DNA of 64,000 nt from Theocolax elegans. Its lineage: Eukaryota; Arthropoda; Insecta; Hymenoptera; Cerocephalidae. The translations under genes were made by a program, and so were the position numbers. Below, one piece after another: positions 36,821 through 49,424 of the stretch. The stretch covers positions 92,259,580 to 92,323,579 of the forward strand of contig CM047425.1 of the NCBI GenBank assembly GCA_026168455.1. Reading direction: 5' to 3'. The notes under the pieces were generated by a model. That model was given only the letters and a program-made list of their open reading frames with translations. It did no database searches and had not been told where the DNA came from. Every line of letters begins with the position of its first letter. Within the stretch, counting starts at the first letter, position 1.

Positions 36821-37390
36821 AATATACCCAATTTCTGATCACACCTATCATGCAAAAAATTAAGAATAAACATAACATTTTCAAATAATATACGAATGTT
36901 TTTATTAGATCTATTACCATAAGGTACCCAATTATTGATTATGAACGAATTTCTGATCGGTATATTATTTTAATAAAATAATAAGATTTACATAAATTTA
37001 AATGCTGTACGCACAATTTTGAAGGCTAAATAATCAATAATTGGTTAGTAGACTTAACTAGGAAGTGGTGTACGTACCAAAAATTTACTGATCACAAATT
37101 GGTACTTCTCGCTTTTTTTTCTTAGATGTTTGCTTACTTTAAAAATAGCAAATATTTTATTTTTCTGAGATGGCTAAAAGGAAGTTTAATATTTGTATTT
37201 TCTGTGTCCGTCAAAATATGTATAACTATTAGCCTTTTTAACATAAAATTATTCTATAAACGTACGGATTTGCCTTAAATGATCAACAATTGGGTATGTG
37301 CCGGTGCTTCATAAGGTTACCCAAATGATTATTATAATTTAATTAAAACAATTATCAAGAATTGGATACTGATGAGCAATTGGGTATATT
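36821..37390. mobile_element. 570-bp inverted-repeat transposon with iterated motifs
   Basis: The ends match over 21 bases with two mismatches (AATATACCCAATT core, with a TGATCA-type motif a few bases in). The interior carries about seven further copies of an ACCCAATT/TGATCA-like motif in both orientations, near 36926, 37025, 37074, 37098, 37279, 37317 and 37350. Iterated subterminal motifs are typical of transposase-binding arrays. No coding frame is present. Confidence 0.65.
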
Positions 37391-38640
37391 ATATATGGTA
37401 CAAGTTATTAAAATTTGATTATTTCTGTAGGTAAGAAATAAGTGAAATGGACATTGTAATCTATAAACAACAATTTTAATAAAATAATAAAGGTAACAGA
37501 TGTTTAAAGGATAAACGAAACCTGTAAACAATATAAGAAAGAAATAGTATAAGCACTTATGACACAATATGCTACGCAAATGATCAATCAATACAATAAT
37601 ATAATTGCACAACCTTATACATTTACGTTCAACGTCACAGACGTTGTTACCACCCTTGAAATAACAAAATATGCAATGGATATTAATTATAGCAACCAAA
37701 TATATTTTCCTATCTTTCGAGTACTTATCTTTTATAATTGTATACTATTTTGTGCGTTTGAATATACTATCGCTTATCAAAGTCAGAAGACCGTAAATTT
37801 TTAATTAATGAATTAATTATTTCAATTTCAAGTAATGAATGTATAATAATTATGTTATCTGAGTACCTTTAAAATTTGTTCTTAAATTACATACAGAAGT
37901 AGAAAAATATTTATTTGACAATTTTAGTTTGTGCGAATCCACATGTATATTTTAAATTATTAAATAACTTTTGTTTTAATAATAATAATAATAATAATAC
38001 GAGGTCTTGAATAATTATAAATAATAGAGTGTACGAAACAATTTAAATGATATAAAATTGAGAATGATTAAAGAAATATTAACCAAAATAAAAATTAATT
38101 ACAGTGTATTATTAAATCTCAAGTAGAAATAGATTATTGTAAAATCAAACAAGACCAAATTTAAACAGATGTAAAATCATAAACGTAACTTCGAATTTAC
38201 ACAATAGATTATTTAATTTAATTAGTTTAAAATTTACAAATTTTGCATGGAATATATATTATTTCAAAGCATTGTAGTATATTGATTAATACACCAAAGC
38301 AGAAGTCTTTATCTTTTTATAAAACTAATAGGATAAAAAATCTACCCTTGAGTTTTAGAAAAGTGATTGTATAAAAATATGTACATCATCTTCTACCGAT
38401 ACAATGAAAATCGCCAATTAAATTTAAAAAATTATTAAAATCGTAGACAAATTAGTTATGTTGATTAAACTAATGGAAATTCACAATGGTTACCAATCAA
38501 TTTGTATACATATAAAACAAGTTTGAATCATAATCAGTATCATGAGTCGAACGTAATATATAAAAAAACATAACACCACGAGGAATCAACCTCCACAATA
38601 ATAAAAAAAACTTTCAAATAAATAGAAAGCGTCCAATTCG
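37391..38640. other. AT-rich intergenic stretch
   Basis: Very AT-rich, with an AAT repeat near 37979-37998. Frames at 37355-37699 and 37559-37804 overlap on opposite strands and have no recognisable features. Confidence 0.45.
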
Positions 38641-38650
38641 CGCAATAAAA

Positions 38651-38920
38651 TCACATCCAGCGTTGATTATAATATCTCAATGAGATTCGGTAAGCTCGTG
38701 CACCGTCGAGTTTCACAACTTCTTTAATTGAGTATAAGCTTGGAGCGGATTTTGTGTGAGGCAAGTGAGAACTCCCTGTTGAGCGTAGTAGGGGATCACT
38801 GGTTCCTGATAATACCCTGACGACCATCGCGACTCCATTTCGCAGGCGCACTCCATTGAGAAGACCGCAGGAGCTGTAAATGTCGTCGTAAAGGCGCGTG
38901 AGAGCTTGTACACTATGAAG
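38651..38920 (-). other. Exon-like GC patch downstream of PAQR3
   Basis: An isolated GC-balanced patch in AT-rich DNA, with a plausible minus-strand acceptor (GACATTTACAG, just before about 38873) and overlapping open frames. One frame runs through MECACEMESRWSSGYYQEP and ends in LKKL before a stop. A strong donor lies just after the PAQR3 stop (39962-39967), so this could be a spliced 3' UTR exon of PAQR3, a separate small gene, or a conserved non-coding element. The protein is not recognised. Confidence 0.3.
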
Positions 38921-39327
38921 ATTTACGTTTACGCTGTGCTTTCTTTTCGTTTCGAAATCATTATTCGCGATCCTAAATAACTTTCGTTATATTTTCTATT
39001 TTGTAAATTATGAATTTTTAGAGTTACCTATACCCGTTTATATACCCACACATCAATTTTCTTTTCATTCTAATTATTCCATAGTTTAAAAATTTATTTA
39101 TCACTTTCACAAGTAAAAGTTACAATTCCTATTGTGCTCTAGATTTTTAACATTCCAACAGATTTTATTGATTGTCAAGGTGGGTATTCAGTTTTTAAGT
39201 AAACGTTAACATATATAAATTATCTTTTTCTAAATAATTTATAATTACAAATATATAAATAAATTAGACTACAATTGTCATTGTGTATTGAAATGATATA
39301 TTTTTAACTGACATGAAGATCATCATA

Positions 39328-39787
39328 TGTTTGGGAAACAGATCGTGTCCAGCTTGTTTTCCAGTATAAAATATAAAAGAAGCCAGAGCCGCAGACTCTA
39401 ACAATCGTTTTTTCAAAAGATGTACGCTATTGAAGCAATAGTTACAAAAAAGAGGCTTTACTTGAAACGCTTGTAACTTCTAATGAATCAAATATTAACA
39501 TTCAAACCAATCAGCAATCAAGCAATAAGGTATTTCAGAAATAAGAATTTGATGAAATTTTAACAAAACGTAAGCACTACAAATTTTATGGATTTTTTAA
39601 GCTAAATTTCTTCAAATTCTTGTTTCTGAAATAACAATTGTTTAAAGTGAAGCCTCTTTTTTTCGATATTTTGCTTTTAAAAAACAGCGTATAAATTTTG
39701 AAAAATTATCAAGACTTTCATAATTTTTTTATATTTTTATATTAGAAAACATATCCTACAAGCTGGGCACGTTCCGATTCTCAAACA
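39328..39787. mobile_element. Degenerate inverted-repeat transposon (460 bp)
   Basis: Bases 39328-39357 match the complement of 39758-39787 at 25 of 30 positions (shared CCAGCTTGT). A second inverted pair lies inside (AAGAGGCTTTACTT with AAGTGAAGCCTCTT). Non-coding, and older than the palindromic element at 6435-6667 judging by arm divergence. It lies just downstream of the PAQR3 stop. Confidence 0.65.
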
Positions 39788-39992
39788 ATTTCAAATATAC
39801 TTGATTCTCTAACGCTTAAATCTTTTCCTTCTTATATGTAATGTTATAATTATGTGAATATTTGTTAATAAGATAGTTCAAAGCCACATGAAAATAATAA
39901 AACTAGACTCTGTATGAGATATTTAAAAGAATTGTTAAAAGCTAAATAAAGATAGCATTATACTCACACGATGCGTCGTCATAGGCCGTATG

Positions 39993-40132
39993 TCATAATT
40001 GACTGAGACTGGGGCACCCGTTGTTCAATCGGTACTCAACGTATATCATACCTGTATTATGCCAATAATAGAGAGCAGCAACTACTAGTATATGCCACCA
40101 CTGATGGGAAGAACCGACGTAATCCACCCAAC
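39993..40132 (-). CDS. PAQR3: PAQR3 coding exon 6 (last)
   Basis: Runs from WVDYVGSSHQWWH to CPSLSQL, then TGA. It holds the HxxxH metal-binding pair and the last membrane segment. A GTGAGT lies 25 bases past the stop. Confidence 0.93.
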
Positions 40133-43100
40133 CTTGAAAGGTATTATTTAATTAAATTACATATTTTCTTAACAAATTTACCGGTTTATAGATTTATACG
40201 CCAATATCTTTTTTTTAATTAAGATTACAGTACCGTCCATAACTTTAGGATCATTTGTAAATTTTTCATTTAAATGTATATATTTTATCTAATATTTAAC
40301 AATTCACAACTTTCGCAGAAAATGTCTTGAAATAATTTCAAAAAAACATAATACAGTATATTTCTTTATCTTTTTAACTGATATTACTCAAAATTACTAG
40401 CATTATGATTTTTGAACAAAATTTAAAAAATCCTTCTATTTAAAATAATGTAAATTTTTTTTAAAATAGAAAAGTATTGTTTAACCAGTTTCAGTTTTTT
40501 CGAAAATTAATTCAGGTAATTCTGAGTGATATCGGCTTAAAGATGAAGAAAATACCTGTATTTTGCTTATTTTAAAATTATTCTACGATATTTTCTTTGA
40601 ATGTAATGGATTGTTGAATATCAGATAAATAAATATATACATTTAAATAGGAAATTTTCTAAACTTATGGACGGTATTGTATATATATTACTACCGATGT
40701 AAATTTGTAAAATTATCTTCTTTGTAAGATACTCTAATAATTAATATAAATATATGTACAAAGCTATCCAAAAAGTTAACAAATTGTATGAAACTTTGTA
40801 AAATGTAAAATAATCATGTATATTGAACAGAAAGTAAAATTCATTGGATTCAAGCTGTCTAATTCAGTTGTTATATCATAAAAATGGATACCTAACTCAT
40901 GGCTAACAATTACGGAAAAGTCGATTGTGCACGGTGAAAGTTGGTGAGCGCGTATATAGATAAAAAAAATTGTGGTAATAGCGAGAAATCATATATTTAC
41001 CTGGGCAAAGTCGTTCGGGTAATCGACTGAAATAAATTAAGAATGCAGCCCCGCTGATTATATACATGCCCAAGACTCGAGGTAGTAAGAGAGCTACTAC
41101 CGGATTTTGCATCCCGCCCATGGCCACGGTCCAGTGAAGTGTGGGCAATACACCGTAGACTGCCCAACCAACGAACACTGCCAGTTTGATGTTGTCGTTC
41201 ACTTGGTACCGTGGCAATTGTAACAACATAGCCGCGATAAATATCGCGAGCACGGTGACTAAATAAAATCGCTGGAGTTGCTGGAAATTTAAATATATTA
41301 GGTGATAATGATAGGTAATTGTATTTTAAACGATTGGACTAGGTGAATGTACGTTAAGTATGTTAAGTAATAAATTGATCGAAACTACAATTTACCTTAT
41401 GACACCAAAAAGCATAATACACTCCAGACATGTAAATAGCTAATAAACTAAGAGCGACTCCTAGAAGGTCATAGGAAAGAAAATACCAGTAATCCTTTTC
41501 ACTCCGGCAGGAAAATGTATGATATATTGACGAAAGTATCATACATGCCTAAAAATTAGATATTTTGTTTGTATTGTACAATGTCAAATGTATAATAATA
41601 AAGATGAAAACAATAAACGATCTATATATGAAAATAAAAATTTCTTTCAACTCACTTGAAAGCACACTAAAAGTAAGGCGCAAAGTACTTTATCACCGAA
41701 CGGCGCACTAATATTTACTAAATAAAGATCATAAAATGTAAGACCACAGAATAGCATAAAGCCAAAAATATGACTCCAAATATTAATTGTTTCGTTGGTC
41801 CACCAAAATATACTGAAAATGTAAATAATCATTCATAATAATACTTATTTATTTATAGATTAATAATTTATAAGTAACATCACTACCAACCTTTCGATAC
41901 ATAATTTCGTCGTTAAATATCCCCTGTATCCAGTAAGTATAAAAGGATTAAATCGCAAATATTCTGGAGCCAAGTGGAATGGTAATAATATCCTCATTCG
42001 TTCTTCATCTTCTGGGGTGACTGGCCCTTTAATAGGTGAATCTGCCAATTCCTTCGGCTTGTCGAACATCGACTGAAATGAAAAATAAAAATTTAATACC
42101 AATAATTTGGACACAATTTTTTTTTTACTTTTCAATAACTAAATATATAACATTGTGTATCAATTCAAAATTTTATTATCCTTTTTTCATTAGTAGTTCA
42201 CCCAATTTGCAAAATAAAACATTGTTTGCCAATGAACCTTGTTTGAAAAAATATATATTCAATTTTTTTACTGTATTTGTCAATTCATAGGTAAAATATT
42301 ATTTACATTAACATTATAATAAACTATTATTTGCAGTACTATAGGTAAACGATATGACTATCCGATATCATAAGATTCTAGTCGATACACAAACATTTTG
42401 TTGTATAAGAATTATGTAAAATTTATCAAATAATATATAATTTTAGGCATCAAAAAATTTGTTCATTATTATAATATATTATAAATAATAAAATAGAACA
42501 AATTTTTAAACTGGATTATTTATATAATTTACCTTTCCAACTATAATTGAACCCAAAATTATAATAGTTATGCATTATATTTTTTTTCTTACTTTGCATA
42601 CTCGAATTAGTTTAGAACAAAATTAACATTTAGTGTGTTTGGTAATCATTATCGTATTACAAAACTGTATAAGATATTTATTATTGTTCATAAAAATAAC
42701 GTAATGCAGAATAACGATTTCTTCGAGTTGAAATCGTGCGTTATATAAAATAGGCAATAACGATCGTTAGGAATAAAAAAAAAACATAGGGTGCGTTACC
42801 AAATATTTAACGAAAAATAATTGTAAAAGATGAATTAAGAAATCTATTATCTCAAAATAAAAATGTCGAAATATTCAATAAATTGATATCAATAAAAAAT
42901 TGAATGTAAATTAAATATTTCTTTCGCGATAAGAAGTAAAATATTATCAAGGTCAAGAGAATGAAATTAGCAATTTATAAACCCCATCGTAAAACTTTTC
43001 TTTTCAGATATGAAAACAGCCTATCACGATATTTTAATATTTAATAAATGGTTGAGCGTTATACTATATAACCATTATAAGCGCATCGAGTATTCTCTCT

Positions 43101-46100
43101 ACATTAAAGCCGATATCGGTGTAAAACCTAAGAGAGAATAAAACCAAAGAAGGAAGGATCGCTCACGGCCTACTTAAAATGCAAGTGAAATCCACGCGAG
43201 TATAATGTCCTGACCTTGTTGTCGCGGGTGGTTCCTTTGGAAACCTTCTCCGCGGATTAAGTCGTGCTTTACAGATCGACAACTCGCGATGTATACTGGT
43301 AACTCATCTCTCCGTTCCAAGCGATTTCAGCGCGCCTGTATCTATCTGTTAAATACTTTTTTGTTCAAGTTATAAAAAGTTATGAGCTACTAAGGTTCTA
43401 TTCGGTTTACGTTCAAAGGTGTTACACTCGTACAGTACGTGTTAAAGCGTAAAAAATTACTCTTTAGCTAGATTTACATACTATTTCTAACAATTTTATA
43501 GACGTGTCTTTATAGTTAAATAGTTTATAATAATAAACTAATGAAAAAATTGAATAATGTGCAGGATGAATAGTGCGTTTACCGTTTCACAATAAAATAT
43601 TCAATAGCATACAATTTACAATCACGGAAATCTAAATTTCGAATATGATATTCTTATTATTCTACTACTGATACATAAATTATACAAATTACAAATTATA
43701 CTTTCACTAGAATATAGAAAAAACTTATCATTAACATTTTCGTCGCAATAACTTTTCAGTATTAAAAGTAATTCTATGTACCAATTTCTTCGATATATAA
43801 CTGGTTGCACAACTTTTACAAAATATTAATAATTATGCGTGTATATGTACATACATGTACGTGTATATCTGTGCGTGTATGCGTGTATGGGTATTAATTA
43901 ATTTTTTAATCCTGATTTTCGCTTTTTGAACATGCCTTTATTTTTCGAACTTGTACTTGAACGTGGGTAAAAAAAGTCGTTTAAAGAAATACTTTAAAAA
44001 TGTATATAATTTGCCGTGAGAGGAAACTGTTTTAAAATTTACGTCAGTCTATGAAGTTATTTACGATAGTCAACTAAATGCAATAAAATTCATTGTTATT
44101 TATAGGGAAGGTAGCACATTAAATTAAGAAACGAAACTTAAGCACATGTAAAGTAAATGTATCTATACCAAGGTACACGATAAAACATACAGAAATATAG
44201 AAGAAATCAATTACTTTTTTATATAATTCTATAACATTTTTGTATTTATTTTTAAAATTAGTTATAATAGAAAATTTCAGAATTCTCGGTCAAAAAATAT
44301 ATGTACATTGCACATTATTTATAAGGAAATGTCCAACGTATGCTACTGAAGCAATATACGTCATACTAATTTATGAATTGTAAATGCCCAAGTTGAAGCT
44401 TCCATTTACAAGATACTGAAACTAAATGCGAACTATTGCAAGGTAATTTGCGATATATGGAAAATGTATATGCATATACATGTAGAATAAATATAACAGT
44501 AAATAAGAAACATTTAAAAGAGTATAGACTATATAAATTAAAAAATGATACTGTAGAACTAAAACAAAAATTCATATTTAATATTATTTTTAGTATTAAA
44601 TTTTAATACGACTAACTTTTTTTATATACCTTATAGGGGCGAAATAGTTATTCACCACCTAAGGAAACCGACACACACACATTTTTAAATGATTAATTTA
44701 TACGTTATAATTTGAGTTTAACAATTATGCTAATGATGAATTAAAGCAATCTTAATTCTAAATAAAAACAGTTTACTTGTTAAAATTAGTCAATAAAAAA
44801 TATTTTAATGAAAATTACGGTAAATTAAAAAAAAACTATTAGAATAATTGGCGTATATCTAAATTTCATGTTAACTTACAAATAGCAAAATTCAAATTTT
44901 GATGTCTAAAGTTCTATTTTTCATTTCAAGATTCTTTTACAAATAGTATAAACGTATATTTTAACAAAATATGTGCTTCATATAAAGCACTTAATTAAAA
45001 TGTTGAAATAGGAATTTTAAATGATTGCTGACAGTCCACCTATCACTGAAACCTTCAAACCCAATGATTGGCCAGTGGAATAATTCACAGGCAGTTTGAA
45101 ATATTAATTAAAAAAGAAAATCAACAAAAATTTAAAAAAATGTAATAAAATAATAAAAAATTGAAATAAATAAATTACTGTAGCGTGGGTATAACAATTG
45201 TACGGTTTAGCCCTAGTATACAAGCATTTTGTTTCTTATACGAGCACGATCTTTCTCACAGCCGTTTGAACACTTAATGCTCTTGGACGAGGGACGACGA
45301 ATAATGAATACATAATTCTAAGCATTCTAGTTGATACGTCGAAGAGACTTGTAACGTAGTGACATAGCTGCTACATTCGTACTCGTTTTATGTGTTATAT
45401 TCTAACCAGCTTCCGCGTGTGCGATATCACGGACAGAAGCAGTTTTCTTATGTATATACCTACCGGTTGTGACGTCTCTCATTTATTGACGACATCAATC
45501 GAACGAATTACAAAATACTTGTATACACGATCGCATAATGGTAGAAATCTTTAACACTTTCTGATAATAATTTGACAAATTTTAAGATAAATTACCAATT
45601 TTTGATAATGTTAATATGATAATGAATTAAAACTAAAAGGATTATTATTTATAATGGTCAATTTTTCTATGAAAGCAAATATTTTAAATTATGATAGATA
45701 AAGTTAGATTAAAGTGGTTAATATATAATGTATAAAAATATATTATACTGAAATGCAATTTGGCCTGTCTAATAGATAGACCATATAAAATAAATATTAA
45801 ATTAACCTTGATTAGTCTGCGATAAACAGTAAAGATACATTTATACGTGACTGCATGTCGAGTCAGAATGCGCGCGCAACGACAACTCTTCTTTGGTTAT
45901 GTCAGTTCCTATCTAAGTAATGTCTTGTCTCAGTTGACAATTGCACGGTTATACTTGGTCAATTGCAAATTTACGAATTTCGCTGATTTCAACATTATGT
46001 TTTTGAACTATTTCGACTTATGAGTTTCTTATCCATAATTATAATATGTCTTTACCATAATATCACCAGTTTATAATAAATTTTTGATGATTTTAGATAG

Positions 46101-49100
46101 AGTGAATAATTGCCATTTTAGAATGATAAAATTTCTAGCAGGAAAAAAATTGGTTCATATTAATTATTGCACAAAATTAATAAATAAATCTACTAATAAA
46201 AATAATTGTGAGATTACAATAAAATAAATATTGTTGGATTGGATTTAAATAAATCTTATAGGAGTGAGTACATTGCATCCACGTTGATTGTTACATTTTT
46301 TGCAATTAATTCATTTTTGTGTTCTCACACAAAAATTATTTTAAATCCTATGATAGAGACAAATTACTTTTATAATATTGTGTGTTACAATTAATTATGG
46401 TAGATTTTAGCATCATAATTGTCTATCTGCCGCTCGTAAAACGTGAAGATCGCTCAAACAAATAGCTGGACGTGAAAACATCTTGTAGCTTTTACTTGGA
46501 AAATTTTCTTAATCGCGACAGTGACTTTCTTTTACATACGTGTATTCTATTACGTTTATTTCCTGGGCTGTGAAAATACTCTTTGTTTTGTTTATATTTA
46601 CTATTTAAATGAACTTGCTAGACAATGAATACCAAATACTATGTCAGTGAATATTGAATTGTATTAATTATAATAACATGGACGACATAACTAAATAAAT
46701 AGCATAATGAAATAGAAAAAAAGACCATACTTGTACACTGTCGTCTGTATATGTTATCGTGTGAATAAAAACCGTAATAAAATGTTAAAAGTTTTGACGC
46801 ACATGATTACAAGGTCACGTAAGTCGAGTATCAAACTAAGCGATACTACCGAATCACGTAAATTTTATCATGGATCGCGTGCGTGAGCGTTAAAAAATTT
46901 TTTCAAAGTCAAAGACCAAACGACCTTAATGACGTAGGTCGCGTATACGCGAAATTTGGTCAGCGAAATCGAACGCATAATATATACATATTAAGAGAGG
47001 GAGAAAAAGAGATAAACGGTCCAAATCGGTCAGCGAAACGATTCGTGTGTATATGCGGGCGCGGAAGAGCTCTCGCAAGTGGGTCACAACGGGACAACTC
47101 TTTCGAATCGTACTCTCCTCGCTGTGTGTCAAGTCCCATAGCCTCGAGCACTTAGCTCTCTCCGATATACCAAAGGGGAAATTCATCCTCCCAAACCAAG
47201 TGGTAATTCGCCTTCTTTTCCTTTTCCCCACCTAGAGATGTGGTATTTAATTCCAATGCTCATTTTGCTATATACCTGACCGCTTAGTGGTCTACATTTT
47301 GGTGCCAGTTTAACCAACCTTATGTACCAATTTACGCGTCTACAGATAATTACACGCGAACATTACGGTAAATTAAAAGATATTTCTTTTTTTCAACCTT
47401 GATTTAATATAAGTAATAATCAATTCAAGCATTTTGGCGCTAATATTTTTTAATCCAACGCACTATTAACTTTTTATTGATTTAAGAAAATATACATATA
47501 GAGAAAGACAAACATTGTTTGTACAAACAAGCATAAACGAAGATCACGCTAATAGTCATTTTACAGTTGCTATAATAATACTGATCTTATCCTTCATTAT
47601 TATTTTGATATTTTAAAATACATTGCTTTTGTTATTTATGTAATTGTTTACAGTACATTACAAAACTGCACAAATTTGTGTATTTTTTTATAGAAAGTAA
47701 AAATCATTTATACAAGAAAATATTTCAATAATAAATATAGTAAAATTTACTCTACAACGCACAACAATCTAAATTCACAATATTAATTGAAAATTTGAAT
47801 TGTTTTGTATTATAATTGTGCAAATTTTTAATTAATGCTTTCTCGAAGGGAAAGTATATTAACACGCTAAACACTAGCTTGAATTCATTAACTTCAATAT
47901 TATCATATCATTATTTTTTGCGCGATAAGTTGTTTTTTTATTTATTTATACTTTGATAGACGTTAAATAAATTAACATTATCAGGGCTGTATAAGTGTAA
48001 TAATTTTCTTAATAATACCAAGATGCAGTACGTTATTTTGAAGCAACTATATATTTCAATACATTATAAAATAATAGGATCTTCAAAATTATTGTTTTTA
48101 TTTGCATTTTTCACTTTCAACAACAAATTCTCACGCGTTCCAAAATGCGCAAATAATCCTAAATACCAAAATATGTTCGGCACTTTCACTATCAAATAAT
48201 AACCACAGATATTCTGTGCAGAAGCCTCTATGTGGAATGACTTATAACTTTCGTTTTCTTTCTGAGCAAAGTCACATCAACTTTCATCGATTTTATGTAT
48301 TCGTCCCGATGTCACGTGGAATTGAATTATCATAATTTAGGCGTTTATTTTTTAATATGAATTAATGAATTACGATAACGTTAAAATTATTTAAAAATCA
48401 TAACAATCATAATTGTGCATGGTTTATTAATTTGGTCGATTAATACAATAGTTCTTTTGATTTTTTTATTATTATTATTAGAATGTAGCTTAACAGGCAA
48501 AGCGTAACGCTTATTGTTGTTGCAGGCCAGTAACTATTAGATACGCGTTTGTTGCAAAGGAGAAAACTGGCGTCAGAGAAACGTACAAATCCATACACAG
48601 CAGCACTATTATTATATATATTATAATTAAAATTCTGCATACGTATGATTTTGAATAGATAAATTTTATACGTACTTCAACATTTATTATAAATTGAAAA
48701 TACAAATATTAATTAATAATGTATTTAAAGTTAATTATAATTAATTTATTATCTACTTACATTATAGATATTTATTTTATTATTTTTTAAAGATGTATTA
48801 TACTTATTTTTTTTTTTATAAATTAACTAACACACTCGTTAAAAAATTTAGGACACACTATATAATATGTATACTCTGTTTCAATATATACTTTCAAACA
48901 CGGTTTACTTTCTACCGATAGAGATGATAAATGTAGTTACGTTAAAGATGATTCTCGTAGACCGCAGGATAACCAATACATATACTATTTACCAACGTAC
49001 AAACTATTGTAATTAAACGTGAATTCAAAACATAAATACGTGATCTATTTATATTTTTCTAGGTATAGATAAATTTTTAGCATAATAACGGTTTATTACA

Positions 49101-49397
49101 GTCCGTAATTATTATATAAGTAATGTACAAAAAGGGATAATGCTTCATTTACGAAAATTATACAAATCGTGTTAAATTTTTTTGAACTTTGATTGTAACA
49201 TTACTTTTGTAACATTCAAATTACAATGTAAGGAAAAAGATGTAACCTACCTTGTGGATGTGATGTTTCTCGATCTCCGGCTCGTCGAGTAAATTAGGTT
49301 TTTCATTCGAATTGTTATTTTGCGCATGATGATCATTGTTGGTTTCTCTTATAGTTTCATCGGTTACTGTCTCGACGCCCGCCAGTATTTTCATCAT
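39993..49397 (-). CDS. PAQR3: PAQR3-like seven-pass membrane protein, six coding exons
   Basis: Exons in order are 49397-49251, 42072-41891, 41812-41656, 41548-41396, 41280-41001 and 40132-39993. All junctions are GT-AG and in frame, giving 1059 bases and 352 residues. The hydrophilic first 49 residues are lineage-specific. PAQR hallmarks follow: LRFNPFILTGYR at 89-100, NETINIWSHIFGF from 116, SSIYHTFSC at 168-176, and SSHQWWH at 314-320. His172, His316 and His320 are the expected metal ligands. The vertebrate relative is 311 residues and sits in the Golgi, where it tethers Raf kinase. Whether this holds here is inference. Adiponectin receptors are the next closest family, but the CIES and NETINIWSH segments favour PAQR3. 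Confidence 0.93.
40226..40681. mobile_element. Tc1/mariner-type MITE in PAQR3 intron 5
   Basis: The ends are TACAGTACCGTCCATAA and a near-complement (TACAATACCGTCCATAA), each beginning with TA, the target used by Tc1/mariner transposases. Inverted similarity continues inward (GTATATATTT with AAATATATAC). The 456-bp interior has no frame. It makes up about half of the 868-base intron. Confidence 0.75.
41001..41280 (-). CDS. PAQR3: PAQR3 coding exon 5
   Basis: Residues 214-306 plus one base. It runs QLQRFYLVTVLAIF to RLPERLCPG and covers several membrane segments, including GVLPTLHW, a family signature. Confidence 0.93.
41396..41548 (-). CDS. PAQR3: PAQR3 coding exon 4
   Basis: Residues 163-213 in phase 0, ACMILSSIYHTFSC to FWCHK. 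It was not found as an ATG frame, because it has no internal start near its 5' end. Splice sites and homology define it. It carries metal-ligand His172. Confidence 0.92.
41656..41812 (-). CDS. PAQR3: PAQR3 coding exon 3
   Basis: Completes Ser110 and encodes through Gln162. It holds WTNETINIWSH and the first membrane segments, ending LLLVCFQ before a GTGAGT donor. Confidence 0.93.
41891..42072 (-). CDS. PAQR3: PAQR3 coding exon 2
   Basis: Residues 50-109 plus two bases of 110. It starts SMFDKPKELADSP and ends KLCIE, with the acceptor TTTCATTTCAG. It carries the conserved lead into the first membrane segment. Confidence 0.92.
42073..49250 (-). other. PAQR3 intron 1
   Basis: 7.2 kb, mostly AT-rich. 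Two GC patches are visible: 43080-43350, with the near-palindrome GGTTCCTTTGGAAACC at about 43228, and 46880-47240, with a repeated GGTCAGCGAAA and an ACGATTCG/CGAATCGT pair. Either could be an intronic enhancer or a cryptic exon. No coding exon was recognised. Confidence 0.6.
49251..49397 (-). CDS. PAQR3: PAQR3 coding exon 1
   Basis: It encodes residues 1-49, MMKILAG to HHIHK. Two consecutive ATGs start the frame, and the first is chosen. The donor is AAG|GTAGGT at 49250. The segment is rich in Asn, His and Glu and predicted cytosolic, as PAQR N-termini usually are. Confidence 0.85.
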
Positions 49398-49424
49398 TAT
49401 TACGGCAGTGGATTAGCTACGCAC
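49398..49424 (-). other. PAQR3 5' UTR segment before the start codon
   Basis: A plausible acceptor (CCATGTATATAG) at 49425-49426 would leave 27 bases of 5' UTR on the first coding exon. The remaining 5' UTR must then lie further right, on the minus strand. Confidence 0.5.
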
